DNA of 64,000 nt from Parvularcula sp039822105 (GTDB lineage: Bacteria > Pseudomonadota > Alphaproteobacteria > Caulobacterales > Parvularculaceae): contig JBCBMW010000006.1 of the NCBI GenBank assembly GCA_039822105.1, positions 1-64,000 of the forward strand. Reading direction: 5' to 3'. Position numbers and translations under genes: made by a program. The notes under the pieces are model-generated. The model did not search any database. It saw only the letters and a program-made list of their open reading frames with translations, and was not told where the DNA came from. Shown here piece after piece: positions 7,928 through 16,545 of this stretch; position 1 is the first letter of the stretch, and each line of letters begins with the position of its first letter.

Positions 7928-8578
7928 ATGCTGGTTCGAGTGATGCGGAATTTTGGTTTGGCTGTGATCGGCGTGTGCCTGTTGGCCGCTTGCGCTGTCA
8001 GCCCGTTCGGTGAGCGTTTGGAGAAGGCGCCAAGTGAAGGTGTGGACGCTGATTTCCTCGCGTCACAAGAATACCCTGACTACAAGATCGGGGCCTATGA
8101 CGATCTCCAGATCTTTGTGTGGCGGGCGCCAGAGCTTTCGACCCAAGTCAGTGTTCGGCCTGATGGCCGCATCTCGACGCCGCTTGTCGAGGATATGACC
8201 GCAGCCGGAAAATCGCCTGCGCAGCTGGCCTCGGACCTTGAGGGCGCGCTCGCGCAATATGTCCGGACACCGCAGGTCACCGTGATCGTGAGCGGTTTCT
8301 CTTCCACTTTTGACCAACAGGTCCGTGTCCTGGGTGAAGCCCAGCAGCCGAGCGCAATTCCTTATCAGGTCGGGATGACGACGCTCGACGTTATGATCGC
8401 TGTTGGTGGTCTGACGGAATTTGCAGCAGGCAACCGCGCCAAACTGATCCGTGGACGCGGAGCGAACAAGAAGACCTACCGGCTTCGGCTCGGTGATCTA
8501 TTGCGGTCTGGTGACGTGAGCGCTGACGTGCCGCTTCAGCCAGGTGATGTGATCCTCATTCCGGAATCAGTGTTTTGA
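7928..8578 (+). CDS. Wza/GumB-like polysaccharide export lipoprotein
   Basis: The 216-residue product is a short polysaccharide export protein of the Wza/GumB type, which builds the periplasm-spanning part of an outer-membrane exit channel. A signal peptide ends in the lipobox LAAC (Cys22). Residues about 50-120 are the Poly_export domain (YKIGAYDDLQIFVWRAPELS, SVRPDGRISTPLV, a TPQVTVIV strand). About 125-210 form an SLBB-like domain ending LQPGDVILIPES. GAGGAGG lies upstream. Its stop is 41 bases before the beta-barrel gene, and a third gene encodes an ATPase; this trio resembles exosortase-linked export loci. No polymerase or Wzc partner is nearby. Confidence 0.9.
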   Translation: MLVRVMRNFGLAVIGVCLLAACAVSPFGERLEKAPSEGVDADFLASQEYPDYKIGAYDDLQIFVWRAPELSTQVSVRPDGRISTPLVEDMTAAGKSPAQLASDLEGALAQYVRTPQVTVIVSGFSSTFDQQVRVLGEAQQPSAIPYQVGMTTLDVMIAVGGLTEFAAGNRAKLIRGRGANKKTYRLRLGDLLRSGDVSADVPLQPGDVILIPESVF

Positions 8579-8619
8579 TCGTGCTTTGGGGCCTCTCACG
8601 AAGAGGGGAGAATGCGCGT

Positions 8620-10482
8620 ATGAAACATGTCTTGTTGACGTCCGCGGCGATGGCGGCGTTGGGTTCGGCCGCTTCTGCTCAGAATACAGAACAGAGTGTG
8701 CCAGAGGTTCCGACACGTGCGATTGTCACGAACCAGTGGTCGGTGACGACGTCGTACAACTACTCGGACAACTTTGCGCGGTTTGACGATGGTCTTTATG
8801 AGCGCCGCTTCGTTGATGCGAACGGGGTCACGCAGACGATCGATGTCGCGACAGATACCGGAACTGTCACCGTCCCGGTTTCTGATACGGTGGAAATCGA
8901 TCCCGTCGACAACCATTTCCTGACCGCAACCTTTGCCGGTCAGTCCATCGTCCAGCGCAACCGGCTCCAGGCCATTGCCCAAGGATCACTCACCGTCGGC
9001 ACCTATCTCGACGATGTGAGCGTCGACGATCGCTATGGCGATCAGGCCAACGAAAACCTTCCTGACTTCGCCGTTACAGACGGCCTGACTGGTACGATTG
9101 GTCGACGGAACTTCGACCAAACCTTCTACGACCCCAACCTCAGCGGCTTTGCGTCTTATGAAGTTCTCGAAGACCGTTTCTTTTTGGAAGCGGGTGCTTT
9201 CGTTCAGGAACAAGCGATCTTCGCCGGTAACGAGCTCACCGCGGTCGCGCCTGGTCAGGACACGAACGAAGCGCTGTTGGTCGGTGTCTTTGCCAGCCCG
9301 GTTTATCTTGCAAGGTTCAACAGCGGGCAAGAGCTTGAGCTGCGCTACCGCAACTCGTCGATCTTTGTGGTGAACGAGACCGTGGATGCGGAAGCCTTCC
9401 GTGGCCAGAACACCGTGAACAACAGCATAAGCAACGAGGTTCTCGCCGCGTACACCACAGGCAACCTGTTTGGCCCGTTGGAGGTGCAGCTTGCCGGTTT
9501 TGTGCGGCGGTTCGAGGAAGATGACTCAGAAGTTTTCGCGTCTCAGACCCTCGAGCAGGTGTCCGGTTCTATCGCGCTCTTCTGGCAACTGTTTTCCAAC
9601 TTCAGGTTGGACAGTGAGTTCGGGTACGATCAAATCGAAAACGAGTTTGAAGATCCTCAGGGGGCTGATGTTGATCCCGAGACCGTCGGTGAACCCGACG
9701 GCGATGACATATCGGGCATCTATTATCGCGTCGGTTTCACCTACAATCCGAACCGCCGACTGGAGATCGCCGCCGGTGTCGGTGAGCGCTACAACGGTAC
9801 ACAGATCGACGGTCGCCTGAATTATGAGATCACACCGCGCTTGCGGATGAATGGCAGCGTCTCGCGGGTGCTCTCATCAAGCCTTCAGGACCAACAGATC
9901 AACAACGCCTTCCGCAACAACCAAAGCCTTCGCTTGATCGAAGAGGCAGCGAGACGTTCCTCTGATCTCAGCCCCAATGAGCTTGCCAGCCGCGTGGATT
10001 TCGCGGTGTCGGATCTGCAGTCAGTGACCTTCGCAGGAGGCAATGGGCGTCCGTCGACCCGGGTGCAGATTGGCATGGTGGGCCAGTATGGTCGCAACAG
10101 CTTCACCATCCAGGGCCAAGCCAGGCGGGACGATGACAGCGAAGACTTCGTCGGCAATCGGGGCAATGACCAAACGCGCGTGTCGGGGACCTTCCGTCGC
10201 CGGGTAAGCCGCCGGCTCACGCTGACGGCTGCGGCCGACCACGTGATCACGGAACTGGGTGCTGTGAATGCTGCTATTGAGATCCTGGATCTCGAAACGC
10301 GAGAAACCTCAGCCCAGCTGACCTTCGACTACGTGTTGAGCCGCGGTCTGGCGATCACGGGCACCTATCGTTACCTCCAGCGGGACAACGATCCCGACCA
10401 GCCGGTGTCGAGCCTCTTCAGCGGCACGCTCCTTGAATTCGAAGAGAACAGCGTGTCGATCGGCGCACGTTGGACCTTCTAG
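8620..10482 (+). CDS. outer-membrane beta-barrel protein, exosortase/EPS-system associated type
   Basis: The 620-residue product starts with a Sec signal peptide ending ASAQ and continues as alternating hydrophobic strands rich in Tyr, Phe, Asn and Arg, ending NSVSIGARWTF with a terminal Phe, the usual signal for BAM insertion. Composition and position between a Wza-like lipoprotein and an AAA-type ATPase match the PEP-CTERM-system outer-membrane protein family (TIGR03016-like); that assignment is from context and general pattern. The ATG at 8620 follows GAGGGGAG; an upstream in-frame start at 8575 would overlap the lipoprotein stop. It is probably translated from one mRNA with its neighbours. 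Confidence 0.75.
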   Translation: MKHVLLTSAAMAALGSAASAQNTEQSVPEVPTRAIVTNQWSVTTSYNYSDNFARFDDGLYERRFVDANGVTQTIDVATDTGTVTVPVSDTVEIDPVDNHFLTATFAGQSIVQRNRLQAIAQGSLTVGTYLDDVSVDDRYGDQANENLPDFAVTDGLTGTIGRRNFDQTFYDPNLSGFASYEVLEDRFFLEAGAFVQEQAIFAGNELTAVAPGQDTNEALLVGVFASPVYLARFNSGQELELRYRNSSIFVVNETVDAEAFRGQNTVNNSISNEVLAAYTTGNLFGPLEVQLAGFVRRFEEDDSEVFASQTLEQVSGSIALFWQLFSNFRLDSEFGYDQIENEFEDPQGADVDPETVGEPDGDDISGIYYRVGFTYNPNRRLEIAAGVGERYNGTQIDGRLNYEITPRLRMNGSVSRVLSSSLQDQQINNAFRNNQSLRLIEEAARRSSDLSPNELASRVDFAVSDLQSVTFAGGNGRPSTRVQIGMVGQYGRNSFTIQGQARRDDDSEDFVGNRGNDQTRVSGTFRRRVSRRLTLTAAADHVITELGAVNAAIEILDLETRETSAQLTFDYVLSRGLAITGTYRYLQRDNDPDQPVSSLFSGTLLEFEENSVSIGARWTF

Positions 10483-10494
10483 CGGGGAGAGCAT

Positions 10495-11637
10495 ATGGCG
10501 AGGGTGCAGCTTGGTGAAAGCGCGGCGCCCTTTGCTGAAGCCAGGGCCCGGGGGTTTCTTTTCTCTTTTCAAGGATGGGACGCCTTGCATGGCCGCCTTG
10601 ACCAATATTGGGACGAGGCGCCTGCACCGCTTTTGATCACAGGACCGCTTGGCAGCGGCAAATCCACCGCTGTGCGGTCATGGCTCCGCCATCGCGGCGT
10701 CAACCCGCTCTCCGTGGCAGCGCTTGAAGCTGGATGGCTTCAGAGCGACCGCGCAGCGGCCGACATTCTTCTCGCTTTCGGCCATCGGCCCACCGAAGAG
10801 GGTGATGCGATCGGTGCCCTGATCGATTTCGCTGAAGATCGCGCCGAGCTCGGTGAACCGCTCTTTGTGCTGATTGCCAATATGCATGAAGGGCCGGAGG
10901 GGCTCTTTCTCGACCTTCTGGAGCTCGACGAACAGCTCGATCTTGGTGGGCAGGGCATCCACCTGGTGATGACGGCTGACCTTGAGCACTGGCACGATGT
11001 TGATCAGGAGACGCTCCAACTGGTTGAGCATCTCGCACTTGATCCCCTCACAGAAGGTGAGACCGAGCGCGTGACTGCCGCGGTTTTGTCAGCCGAGCGT
11101 TTGCATGGTGAGCGCGACCTCACCTTTAGCGATGGCGCGCTGGCCGTGCTGCACCAAGAGAGCGGTGGCCTGATCGGCCTGATGGGCAGTCTGTTCGACG
11201 ACGCCGTGCACCGCGCCATTGAGGATGAGCGTTCCACGGTCCTGCCAGAAGACTTTGGCACGGCTGACGAGGCTTGGCGGTCATTTGAGCCGATCCCCTT
11301 GCCGATTGAGGACATCATCGCTCATCTCAACACGCAGCCTGCGCCGCGGCCTGAGGCTCCACCGCCGCCGCGCCGCCGTTTTGAGTTCCCTCAGATCACG
11401 ACTTCCGATGCGGCCTTCGCAAGGCCCGCGAACGACCGGTACCGGCAGGTCGATCGTCAGCTCTATGGGCAGCTTCAGTCGCTTCACGAGCAGACCCGCG
11501 CGCTTGAAGATCACTTGACCGCGATCCGGCGATCCGTCGCTGCGCTGCAGTCGCGAAGTGAGGCCCGCAAAGAGGTTCTCTCAAGCCGTGCAACCGATCT
11601 CTCTGAGACTTTTCCGTCACTTCATGACGACGGGTGA
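10495..11637 (+). CDS. AAA/ExeA-like P-loop protein of the export locus
   Basis: The 380-residue cytoplasmic product has a Walker A motif (ITGPLGSGKSTAV, about residues 48-60) in an AAA/ExeA-like fold. The order FxFQGWDALHGRL then P-loop resembles the ATPases of exosortase-linked polysaccharide loci (TIGR03015-like). The expected Walker B Asp/Glu pair is missing: the hydrophobic strand reads FVLIANMHEG. After about residue 270 come a Pro-rich linker and a C-terminal coiled coil. It begins 12 bases after the barrel gene with GGGGAGAG upstream, so it is translationally close to it. Function is unknown; a regulatory or assembly role in export is an inference. Confidence 0.7.
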   Translation: MARVQLGESAAPFAEARARGFLFSFQGWDALHGRLDQYWDEAPAPLLITGPLGSGKSTAVRSWLRHRGVNPLSVAALEAGWLQSDRAAADILLAFGHRPTEEGDAIGALIDFAEDRAELGEPLFVLIANMHEGPEGLFLDLLELDEQLDLGGQGIHLVMTADLEHWHDVDQETLQLVEHLALDPLTEGETERVTAAVLSAERLHGERDLTFSDGALAVLHQESGGLIGLMGSLFDDAVHRAIEDERSTVLPEDFGTADEAWRSFEPIPLPIEDIIAHLNTQPAPRPEAPPPPRRRFEFPQITTSDAAFARPANDRYRQVDRQLYGQLQSLHEQTRALEDHLTAIRRSVAALQSRSEARKEVLSSRATDLSETFPSLHDDG

Positions 11638-11650
11638 GGTTCCCACCGCG

Positions 11651-11665
11651 TTAAGGAAGTGTTAA
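11651..11665. promoter_or_regulatory. perfect CtrA-like box TTAA-N7-TTAA
   Basis: TTAA at 11651-11654 and TTAA at 11662-11665 are separated by exactly seven bases, the consensus for the alphaproteobacterial cell-cycle regulator CtrA. It lies 29 bases before the ATG of the small membrane protein. A GANTC site (GAGTC, 11676-11680), the target of the CcrM methylase, lies between box and gene. Binding is inferred. Confidence 0.45.
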
Positions 11666-11694
11666 GGAATGGTTAGAGTCTAGGGGATCCGACA

Positions 11695-12147
11695 ATGATT
11701 AGAATTCTTCTGCCGCTGGCGCTGGCCGCCGTTGCCCTTTTTGGTCCGTGGATGGCCGATGGGAACGGTAACTCCATGAACGGCTTTGATATTGCACCAG
11801 CCACCGTGAACTGTGCGCTTGATTTCGACCTCTCCGTGGAAGCCTGCAAACCGCAAGGGGAGCTGTTCAACGAGCTGGTGGGCTACACCATGCTGTTTGG
11901 GGGCGCGTCGGCCGTTCTTTCGCTGGTTGGCCTTCTGCCGCTGATCGGGCGCCTCACCAGCATGACCGTTGTGGCCGCCGGCATGACCGGCGTTGGCGCG
12001 TTCGGCAGCCTGCTGCTCGGCATGATGCAAAGTGGCGGCATCGACTTTGGCGTGATCGGTCTTGGAGCTTACGGCACGCTCTTGCTGGGCGTTTTGACCA
12101 TGTTTGCAGGGGTCAACGGCATTCGGGGTGAGGGCTCCGACTACTAA
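11695..12147 (+). CDS. small membrane protein of unknown function
   Basis: I do not recognise this 150-residue protein. It starts with a hydrophobic helix (residues 2-20) followed by a polar loop with two Cys (NCALDFD and EACKPQ) that may form a periplasmic disulfide. Three more Gly/Leu-rich hydrophobic segments follow at about 62-83, 88-108 and 115-142, giving about four membrane spans. It lies 57 bases after the ATPase gene but has its own upstream CtrA-like box, so it may be a separate transcription unit. It is convergent with hemF. Confidence 0.7.
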   Translation: MIRILLPLALAAVALFGPWMADGNGNSMNGFDIAPATVNCALDFDLSVEACKPQGELFNELVGYTMLFGGASAVLSLVGLLPLIGRLTSMTVVAAGMTGVGAFGSLLLGMMQSGGIDFGVIGLGAYGTLLLGVLTMFAGVNGIRGEGSDY

Positions 12148-12156
12148 GCCTGAGCC

Positions 12157-13026
12157 TTATTCCCAGGTCGCGATGGGCGGCAGGCTTGAGAGAATGGAGC
12201 GGACATTGCCGCCCGTTTTCAGCCCGAACGTGGTGCCGCGATCGTAAAGCAAATTGAATTCAGCGTAGCGGCCGCGGCGGAACATCTGTTCCTCGCGGTC
12301 GCTTTGCGTCCAGGCCTGGTTCATGCGCTTGGCGACCAGGGCAGGGTAGGCGCTGAGGAAATGACGACCCACCGATTGGGTGACAGCAAAGTCGGCCTCC
12401 CAGTCCCCGGTGTTGAGACGATCGTAGAAGATCCCGCCCACACCGCGGTGCTCATCGCGGTGAGGCAAGAAAAAGTACTCGTCGCACCAGGCTTTCCAAG
12501 CATCGAAGTCGCCTGAGGGGCTCTCGGTGCACGCCTCACGCATGGCCGCGAGGAAGTCTTGCGTGTCTTCGTGATCAGGCGCGCGGTAAGCGTCCATCAT
12601 CGGATTGAGATCACCGCCGCCGCCGAACCAAGCCTTGGTCGTCACCACAAAGCGGGTGTTCATATGCGCAGCTGGCGCGTGCGGGTTCCGCGTATGGGCG
12701 ATGAGGCTGATGCCAGCCGCCCAAAATCGGGGGTCGTCTTCAGCGCCGGGGATCTGTTTGCGGAACTCTGGGGAAAACTCGCCGAAGACTTCCGATGTGT
12801 GGATCCCGGCCTTCTCAAACACCCGGCCACGCAGCATCGCCATGGTACCGCCGCCTTGCTCAGGTCCGCGCTCCCACCGCTCGCACTCAAACCGTCCGGG
12901 TGCGATCTCGCCATAGATCGCGGGGTCACCGTCTTGCTCCAGCGCTTCGAAGGCAGCGGTCAGTCGGTTCTGAAGATCCTGAAACCACGCGCTGGCCCGG
13001 CTCTTTTGTGTCTCAAGGCTATCCAT
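12157..13026 (-). CDS. hemF: oxygen-dependent coproporphyrinogen III oxidase
   Basis: HemF converts coproporphyrinogen III to protoporphyrinogen IX using O2 in haem synthesis. The 289-residue protein has the family signatures GGGTMAMLRGRVFEKAG, the HMNTRF strand, WFGGGGDLNPM and YDRLNTGDW, then YAEFNLLYDRGTTFGLKTGG near the end. It is the usual length. It lies downstream of trmL (gap 48) on the minus strand, with the cytochrome bc1 operon divergent from trmL, so haem supply and cytochrome genes are neighbours. Confidence 0.97.
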   Translation of the reverse strand: MDSLETQKSRASAWFQDLQNRLTAAFEALEQDGDPAIYGEIAPGRFECERWERGPEQGGGTMAMLRGRVFEKAGIHTSEVFGEFSPEFRKQIPGAEDDPRFWAAGISLIAHTRNPHAPAAHMNTRFVVTTKAWFGGGGDLNPMMDAYRAPDHEDTQDFLAAMREACTESPSGDFDAWKAWCDEYFFLPHRDEHRGVGGIFYDRLNTGDWEADFAVTQSVGRHFLSAYPALVAKRMNQAWTQSDREEQMFRRGRYAEFNLLYDRGTTFGLKTGGNVRSILSSLPPIATWE

Positions 13027-13074
13027 CGTCTCCGCCTAGGCCGGGCAGATGAAAAGGGGAAATAAAGTTGGTGC

Positions 13075-13518
13075 TCACGCGGTGGTCGCCAATTGCCTCA
13101 CCGCCTCGGACAGAACGACGGCGCCTGCGACGGTGAGATTGAGGCTCCGCGCGCCAGGGGCCATAGGAATGACGACCCTTTCTTCGGCGAGCGCGTGGAT
13201 CTCATCCGGAACACCGGCGCTTTCCTGGCCAATGAGGAGAAGATCGTCCTGCCGGTAGGTGATCGATGTGTAAGGGACAGCCGCTTTCGTGGTCAGCAGC
13301 ACCAAACGTCCGGGGACCTGCGCACGAAATGTGGAAAAGTCGGCATGGCGCGTGATCTCCGCCTCGTAGTCCATCGCCACACGCCCAATGTCCTTAGCCC
13401 GCCAAGGAAAGCCGCAAGGCTCCACAACCTCGAGTGGTGCGCCAAAGCATGCGGCAATTCGAATCGCGGCTCCTAGGTTTGTGGCAATCTCTGGCTGATA
13501 GAGAACGAGACGTGGCAT
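13075..13518 (-). CDS. trmL: tRNA (cytidine/uridine-2'-O-)-methyltransferase TrmL
   Basis: TrmL, a SPOUT-fold dimer, 2'-O-methylates wobble base 34 of tRNA-Leu isoacceptors. The 147-residue protein starts MPRLVLYQPEIATNLGAAIR at 13518, the conserved N-terminus. The C-terminal trefoil-knot motifs are LLLIGQESAGVP, the IPM strand, and RSLNLTVAGAVVLSEA. An upstream open extension to 13611 lacks conservation and I left it out. It is divergent from petA, an arrangement common in the class. Confidence 0.95.
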   Translation of the reverse strand: MPRLVLYQPEIATNLGAAIRIAACFGAPLEVVEPCGFPWRAKDIGRVAMDYEAEITRHADFSTFRAQVPGRLVLLTTKAAVPYTSITYRQDDLLLIGQESAGVPDEIHALAEERVVIPMAPGARSLNLTVAGAVVLSEAVRQLATTA

Positions 13519-13635
13519 GGCTGCGCGACCCCATAGCGCGTGGACATTTGCTGCGACGCGAGGCACCTCCTCGCTAGACGCCGCGCTTTGCCCATGGCAT
13601 GCCGCGGCCATTGAAAAGAAGGTTTATACGCGACG

Positions 13636-14262
13636 ATGAGTTCCACGTCCGACACCGCAGATGGTCACGCTCCCGAACTGAAAGGCGACTGGGTCACGCC
13701 AGAGCCAAGCGCGGAGCCGACAAAGCGCGACTTTATCCACCTGCTTGCTGGCGGCACGGCTGCCGCCGCGGGAGCAGGGATCGTGATCCCGCTTATCTCG
13801 CAGCTGGCGCCGGACGCTGCTGTCCGCGCGCTCGCCACCAAAGAGGTGAGCATTGCAGGCATTGAGCCGGGCATGGCGACCAAGACCGTGTGGCAAGGCA
13901 AGCCTGTCTTTATCCGCCGTCTGACGGAAGCTGAGCTGACGACCGATGCGGAAACGTCGCTCGGGGCGCTTCCTGATAAGGCCGCGCGCAACGACAACCT
14001 GCCTGACAACGCTGAAGCTGATGTTGCGGGCCGGGTCGTCCGTGAAGAGTTCGTCGTTGTTCTCGGCGTCTGCACACACCTTGGCTGCGTGCCTCTCGGC
14101 ACCGCAGAGGGCGAGAACAAAGGCGAATATGGCGGCTGGTTCTGCCCATGCCACGGCAGCCACTACGACAGCCTGGGCCGAATCCGGAAAGGCCCAGCGC
14201 CTGACAACCTGGCCATCCCGCCGCTTGAGTTCCTGACAGACACAACCATTCGTTTGGGGTAA
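13636..14262 (+). CDS. petA: ubiquinol-cytochrome c reductase, Rieske iron-sulfur subunit
   Basis: PetA carries the 2Fe-2S centre of the bc1 complex. The 208-residue protein has the two ligand boxes CTHLGCVPL and CPCHGSHYD, each giving Cys and His ligands plus a disulfide Cys. The N-terminal anchor (about residues 35-60) is preceded by TKRDFIHLLAGG, a Tat-like signal with Lys-Arg rather than Arg-Arg. The Tat pathway itself is encoded at 61.1-62.5 kb. An acidic insertion (NLPDNAEADV) precedes the cluster domain. petB starts 7 bases after the stop. Confidence 0.97.
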   Translation: MSSTSDTADGHAPELKGDWVTPEPSAEPTKRDFIHLLAGGTAAAAGAGIVIPLISQLAPDAAVRALATKEVSIAGIEPGMATKTVWQGKPVFIRRLTEAELTTDAETSLGALPDKAARNDNLPDNAEADVAGRVVREEFVVVLGVCTHLGCVPLGTAEGENKGEYGGWFCPCHGSHYDSLGRIRKGPAPDNLAIPPLEFLTDTTIRLG

Positions 14263-14269
14263 GACGATT

Positions 14270-15583
14270 ATGTCCCACGAAAGCACCTACAACCCGTCCA
14301 CAGGCATCGAGAAATGGATCGACCGGCGCATGCCGATCGTTCGTTTGGGCTATGACAGCTTCATCGATTTTCCGACGCCGAAGAACCTCAACTATTGGTA
14401 CACGTTCGGTGTGATCCTCACGATCGTGCTCGGTGTGCAGATTGTCTCCGGCGTCGTGCTGGCGATGCACTACGCATCCCACGTTGATTACGCCTTTGAG
14501 TCGGTCGAGCACATCATGCGTGATGTGAACTATGGCTGGTTGATCCGTTACACCCACGCCAATGGCGCCTCGATGTTCTTCCTGGCCGTCTACGCGCACA
14601 TCGCGCGGGGGCTCTATTATGGTTCTTACAAAGAGCCACGTGAGCTTCTCTGGATCATCGGTGTGGTGATCTTCCTTCTCATGATGGCCACCGCGTTCAT
14701 GGGTTACGTGCTTCCTTGGGGCCAAATGAGCTTCTGGGGCGCAACGGTGATCACGAACCTCTTCTCAGCGATCCCGCTGATTGGTGACCCGATCAAGACG
14801 CTCCTTTGGGGCGGGTTCTCGGTCGACAACCCCACGCTGAACCGTTTCTACGCGCTGCATTACCTGCTGCCGTTCCTGATTGCGGGTGCTGTGATCCTGC
14901 ACATCTGGGCACTGCACGTGCCGGGCAACAACAACCCGTCGGGTGTTGAGGTCAAAGACGTCAAGAAAGACACGGTGCCGTTCCACCCGTACTACACGGT
15001 GAAAGACGGCTTCGCCGCGGTCCTCTTCCTGATCCTCTTTGCCGCGTTCGTCTTCTATATGCCGAACAGCCTGGGGCACCCGGACAACTATATCCAAGCC
15101 GACCCGCTGGTGACGCCAGCGCACATCGTTCCGGAATGGTACTTCCTGCCATTCTACGCGATCCTGCGGGCGATCACCTTCGATATCTTATGGATTATCC
15201 CAGCCAAGCTTGGCGGTGTCCTGGCGATGTTTGGTGCGATTGCTGTACTCTTCGTGCTGCCATGGCTTGACCGTTCGAAAGTGAAGTCGATGCGCTATCG
15301 CCCGATCGCGAAGCAGTTCTTCTTCCTCTTCGTGCTCGACACCTTCTTCCTGGGTTGGCTTGGTGCTCAGCCTGCGGAGCAACCCTACATCTTCATGGCG
15401 CAGGCAGCGACGCTCTACTACTTCGCTTACTTCCTCCTTATCCTGCCGATTTTGTCGGTGACAGAGACACCTCTGGCGCTGCCGAAGTCGATTGCGGAAG
15501 CGGTGCTGCAGGACAAAGCCAAAAAAGACACAAGCTCTTCGCCTGCTGCTGCAGGCGGCGCGCAGCCAGCACCTGCGGAGTGA
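14270..15583 (+). CDS. petB: ubiquinol-cytochrome c reductase, cytochrome b subunit
   Basis: This 437-residue membrane protein holds the bL and bH haems and the Qo/Qi quinone sites. It has about eight transmembrane helices, paired His ligands (ANGASMFFLAVYAHIARG for one pair, HYLLPFLIAGAVILHIWALH for the other) and the Qo-site PEWYFLPFYAILR. The Gly-rich helix GYVLPWGQMSFWGATV is also present. It is the middle gene of petABC. The last 25 residues are a Lys/Ala/Pro-rich tail of no recognised function. Confidence 0.98.
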   Translation: MSHESTYNPSTGIEKWIDRRMPIVRLGYDSFIDFPTPKNLNYWYTFGVILTIVLGVQIVSGVVLAMHYASHVDYAFESVEHIMRDVNYGWLIRYTHANGASMFFLAVYAHIARGLYYGSYKEPRELLWIIGVVIFLLMMATAFMGYVLPWGQMSFWGATVITNLFSAIPLIGDPIKTLLWGGFSVDNPTLNRFYALHYLLPFLIAGAVILHIWALHVPGNNNPSGVEVKDVKKDTVPFHPYYTVKDGFAAVLFLILFAAFVFYMPNSLGHPDNYIQADPLVTPAHIVPEWYFLPFYAILRAITFDILWIIPAKLGGVLAMFGAIAVLFVLPWLDRSKVKSMRYRPIAKQFFFLFVLDTFFLGWLGAQPAEQPYIFMAQAATLYYFAYFLLILPILSVTETPLALPKSIAEAVLQDKAKKDTSSSPAAAGGAQPAPAE

Positions 15584-15588
15584 TCAAT

Positions 15589-16545
15589 ATGCTGAAACGT
15601 CTCCTCACAGTCGCCGCCATCGCTGCGGCTGGTCTCTCCGGTGCGAGTTTTGCGGCGGGAGATGCGGTCAAAGAGTATAAGCACGGCCACTGGTCGTGGA
15701 CCGGGCCGTTTGGCCAGTACGATGTTGCCGCCATGCAGCGCGGCTATCAGGTCTACCGCGAAGTCTGCTCGACGTGTCACTCGATGAAACTGGTTGCATT
15801 CCGCCATCTCGGTGATCCGGGTGCGCCTTTCCATCTTGATGAGTGCCCAGTGGAACTTGGCCTCCCTGACTCGGTGGATTGCTCGGACCCTGCAGCTAAT
15901 CCGATCATCAAATCGCTCGCGGCTGATTTCACGGTCACCGATGGCCCGGACGAAGCTGGCGACATGTTCGATCGCCCAGGTTTGCCTTCGGACTATCTCC
16001 CATCGCCTTATGCCAATGATGCGCAGGCGGCAGCGGCCAATGGCGGCGCCTATCCTCCGGACATGAGCCTTCTTGCGAAGGCCCGTCACCACGGTCCTGA
16101 CTACATCTACAGCCTGCTCACGGGGTATCCGGAAGAAAATCCAGCCGCCCTCGAGATCGCACCCGGTCAGTATTATAATCCGTACTACCCCGGCGACACG
16201 GCGAGTCTTTTGAAGCCTGAATTCCTGGACGAGGAAGGCCACGTGCTTGAGGACCTCGTCGAAGAGGTGACGGATCCTGAGCTCTATGCTGGACACGGCG
16301 TGATCTATGGTGGTGCCTTCAAAATGGCAGCGCCACTGAGCGATGGTGCTGTTGCCTATGAGGACGGCTCCCCTGAGACCGTTGATCAATATGCTCAGGA
16401 TGTCGCGACGTTCCTGATGTGGGCGGCCGAGCCGAAGCTCAATGAGCGCAAGCAAACCGGCGGGTTTGTGATGGCTTACCTCTTTATCTTTGCGGGTGTG
16501 GTCTACGCGTCGTACCGCCAGGTTTGGTCGAACGTTGCCCACTGA
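15589..16545 (+). CDS. petC: ubiquinol-cytochrome c reductase, cytochrome c1
   Basis: The 318-residue membrane-anchored c-type cytochrome passes electrons from the Rieske centre to cytochrome c. A Sec signal peptide ends ASFAAG; haem is attached at CSTCH, with the distal Met in FKMAAPLSDG. The C-terminal helix FVMAYLFIFAGVVYASYRQVW anchors it. A Cys pair (DECPVELG and SVDCSDP) in the first insertion could form a disulfide, as in Rhodobacter c1. A second acidic insertion (about residues 205-240) is rich in Glu/Asp. The ATG at 15589 follows petB by 5 bases; the frame is open further upstream inside petB. Confidence 0.96.
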   Translation: MLKRLLTVAAIAAAGLSGASFAAGDAVKEYKHGHWSWTGPFGQYDVAAMQRGYQVYREVCSTCHSMKLVAFRHLGDPGAPFHLDECPVELGLPDSVDCSDPAANPIIKSLAADFTVTDGPDEAGDMFDRPGLPSDYLPSPYANDAQAAAANGGAYPPDMSLLAKARHHGPDYIYSLLTGYPEENPAALEIAPGQYYNPYYPGDTASLLKPEFLDEEGHVLEDLVEEVTDPELYAGHGVIYGGAFKMAAPLSDGAVAYEDGSPETVDQYAQDVATFLMWAAEPKLNERKQTGGFVMAYLFIFAGVVYASYRQVWSNVAH

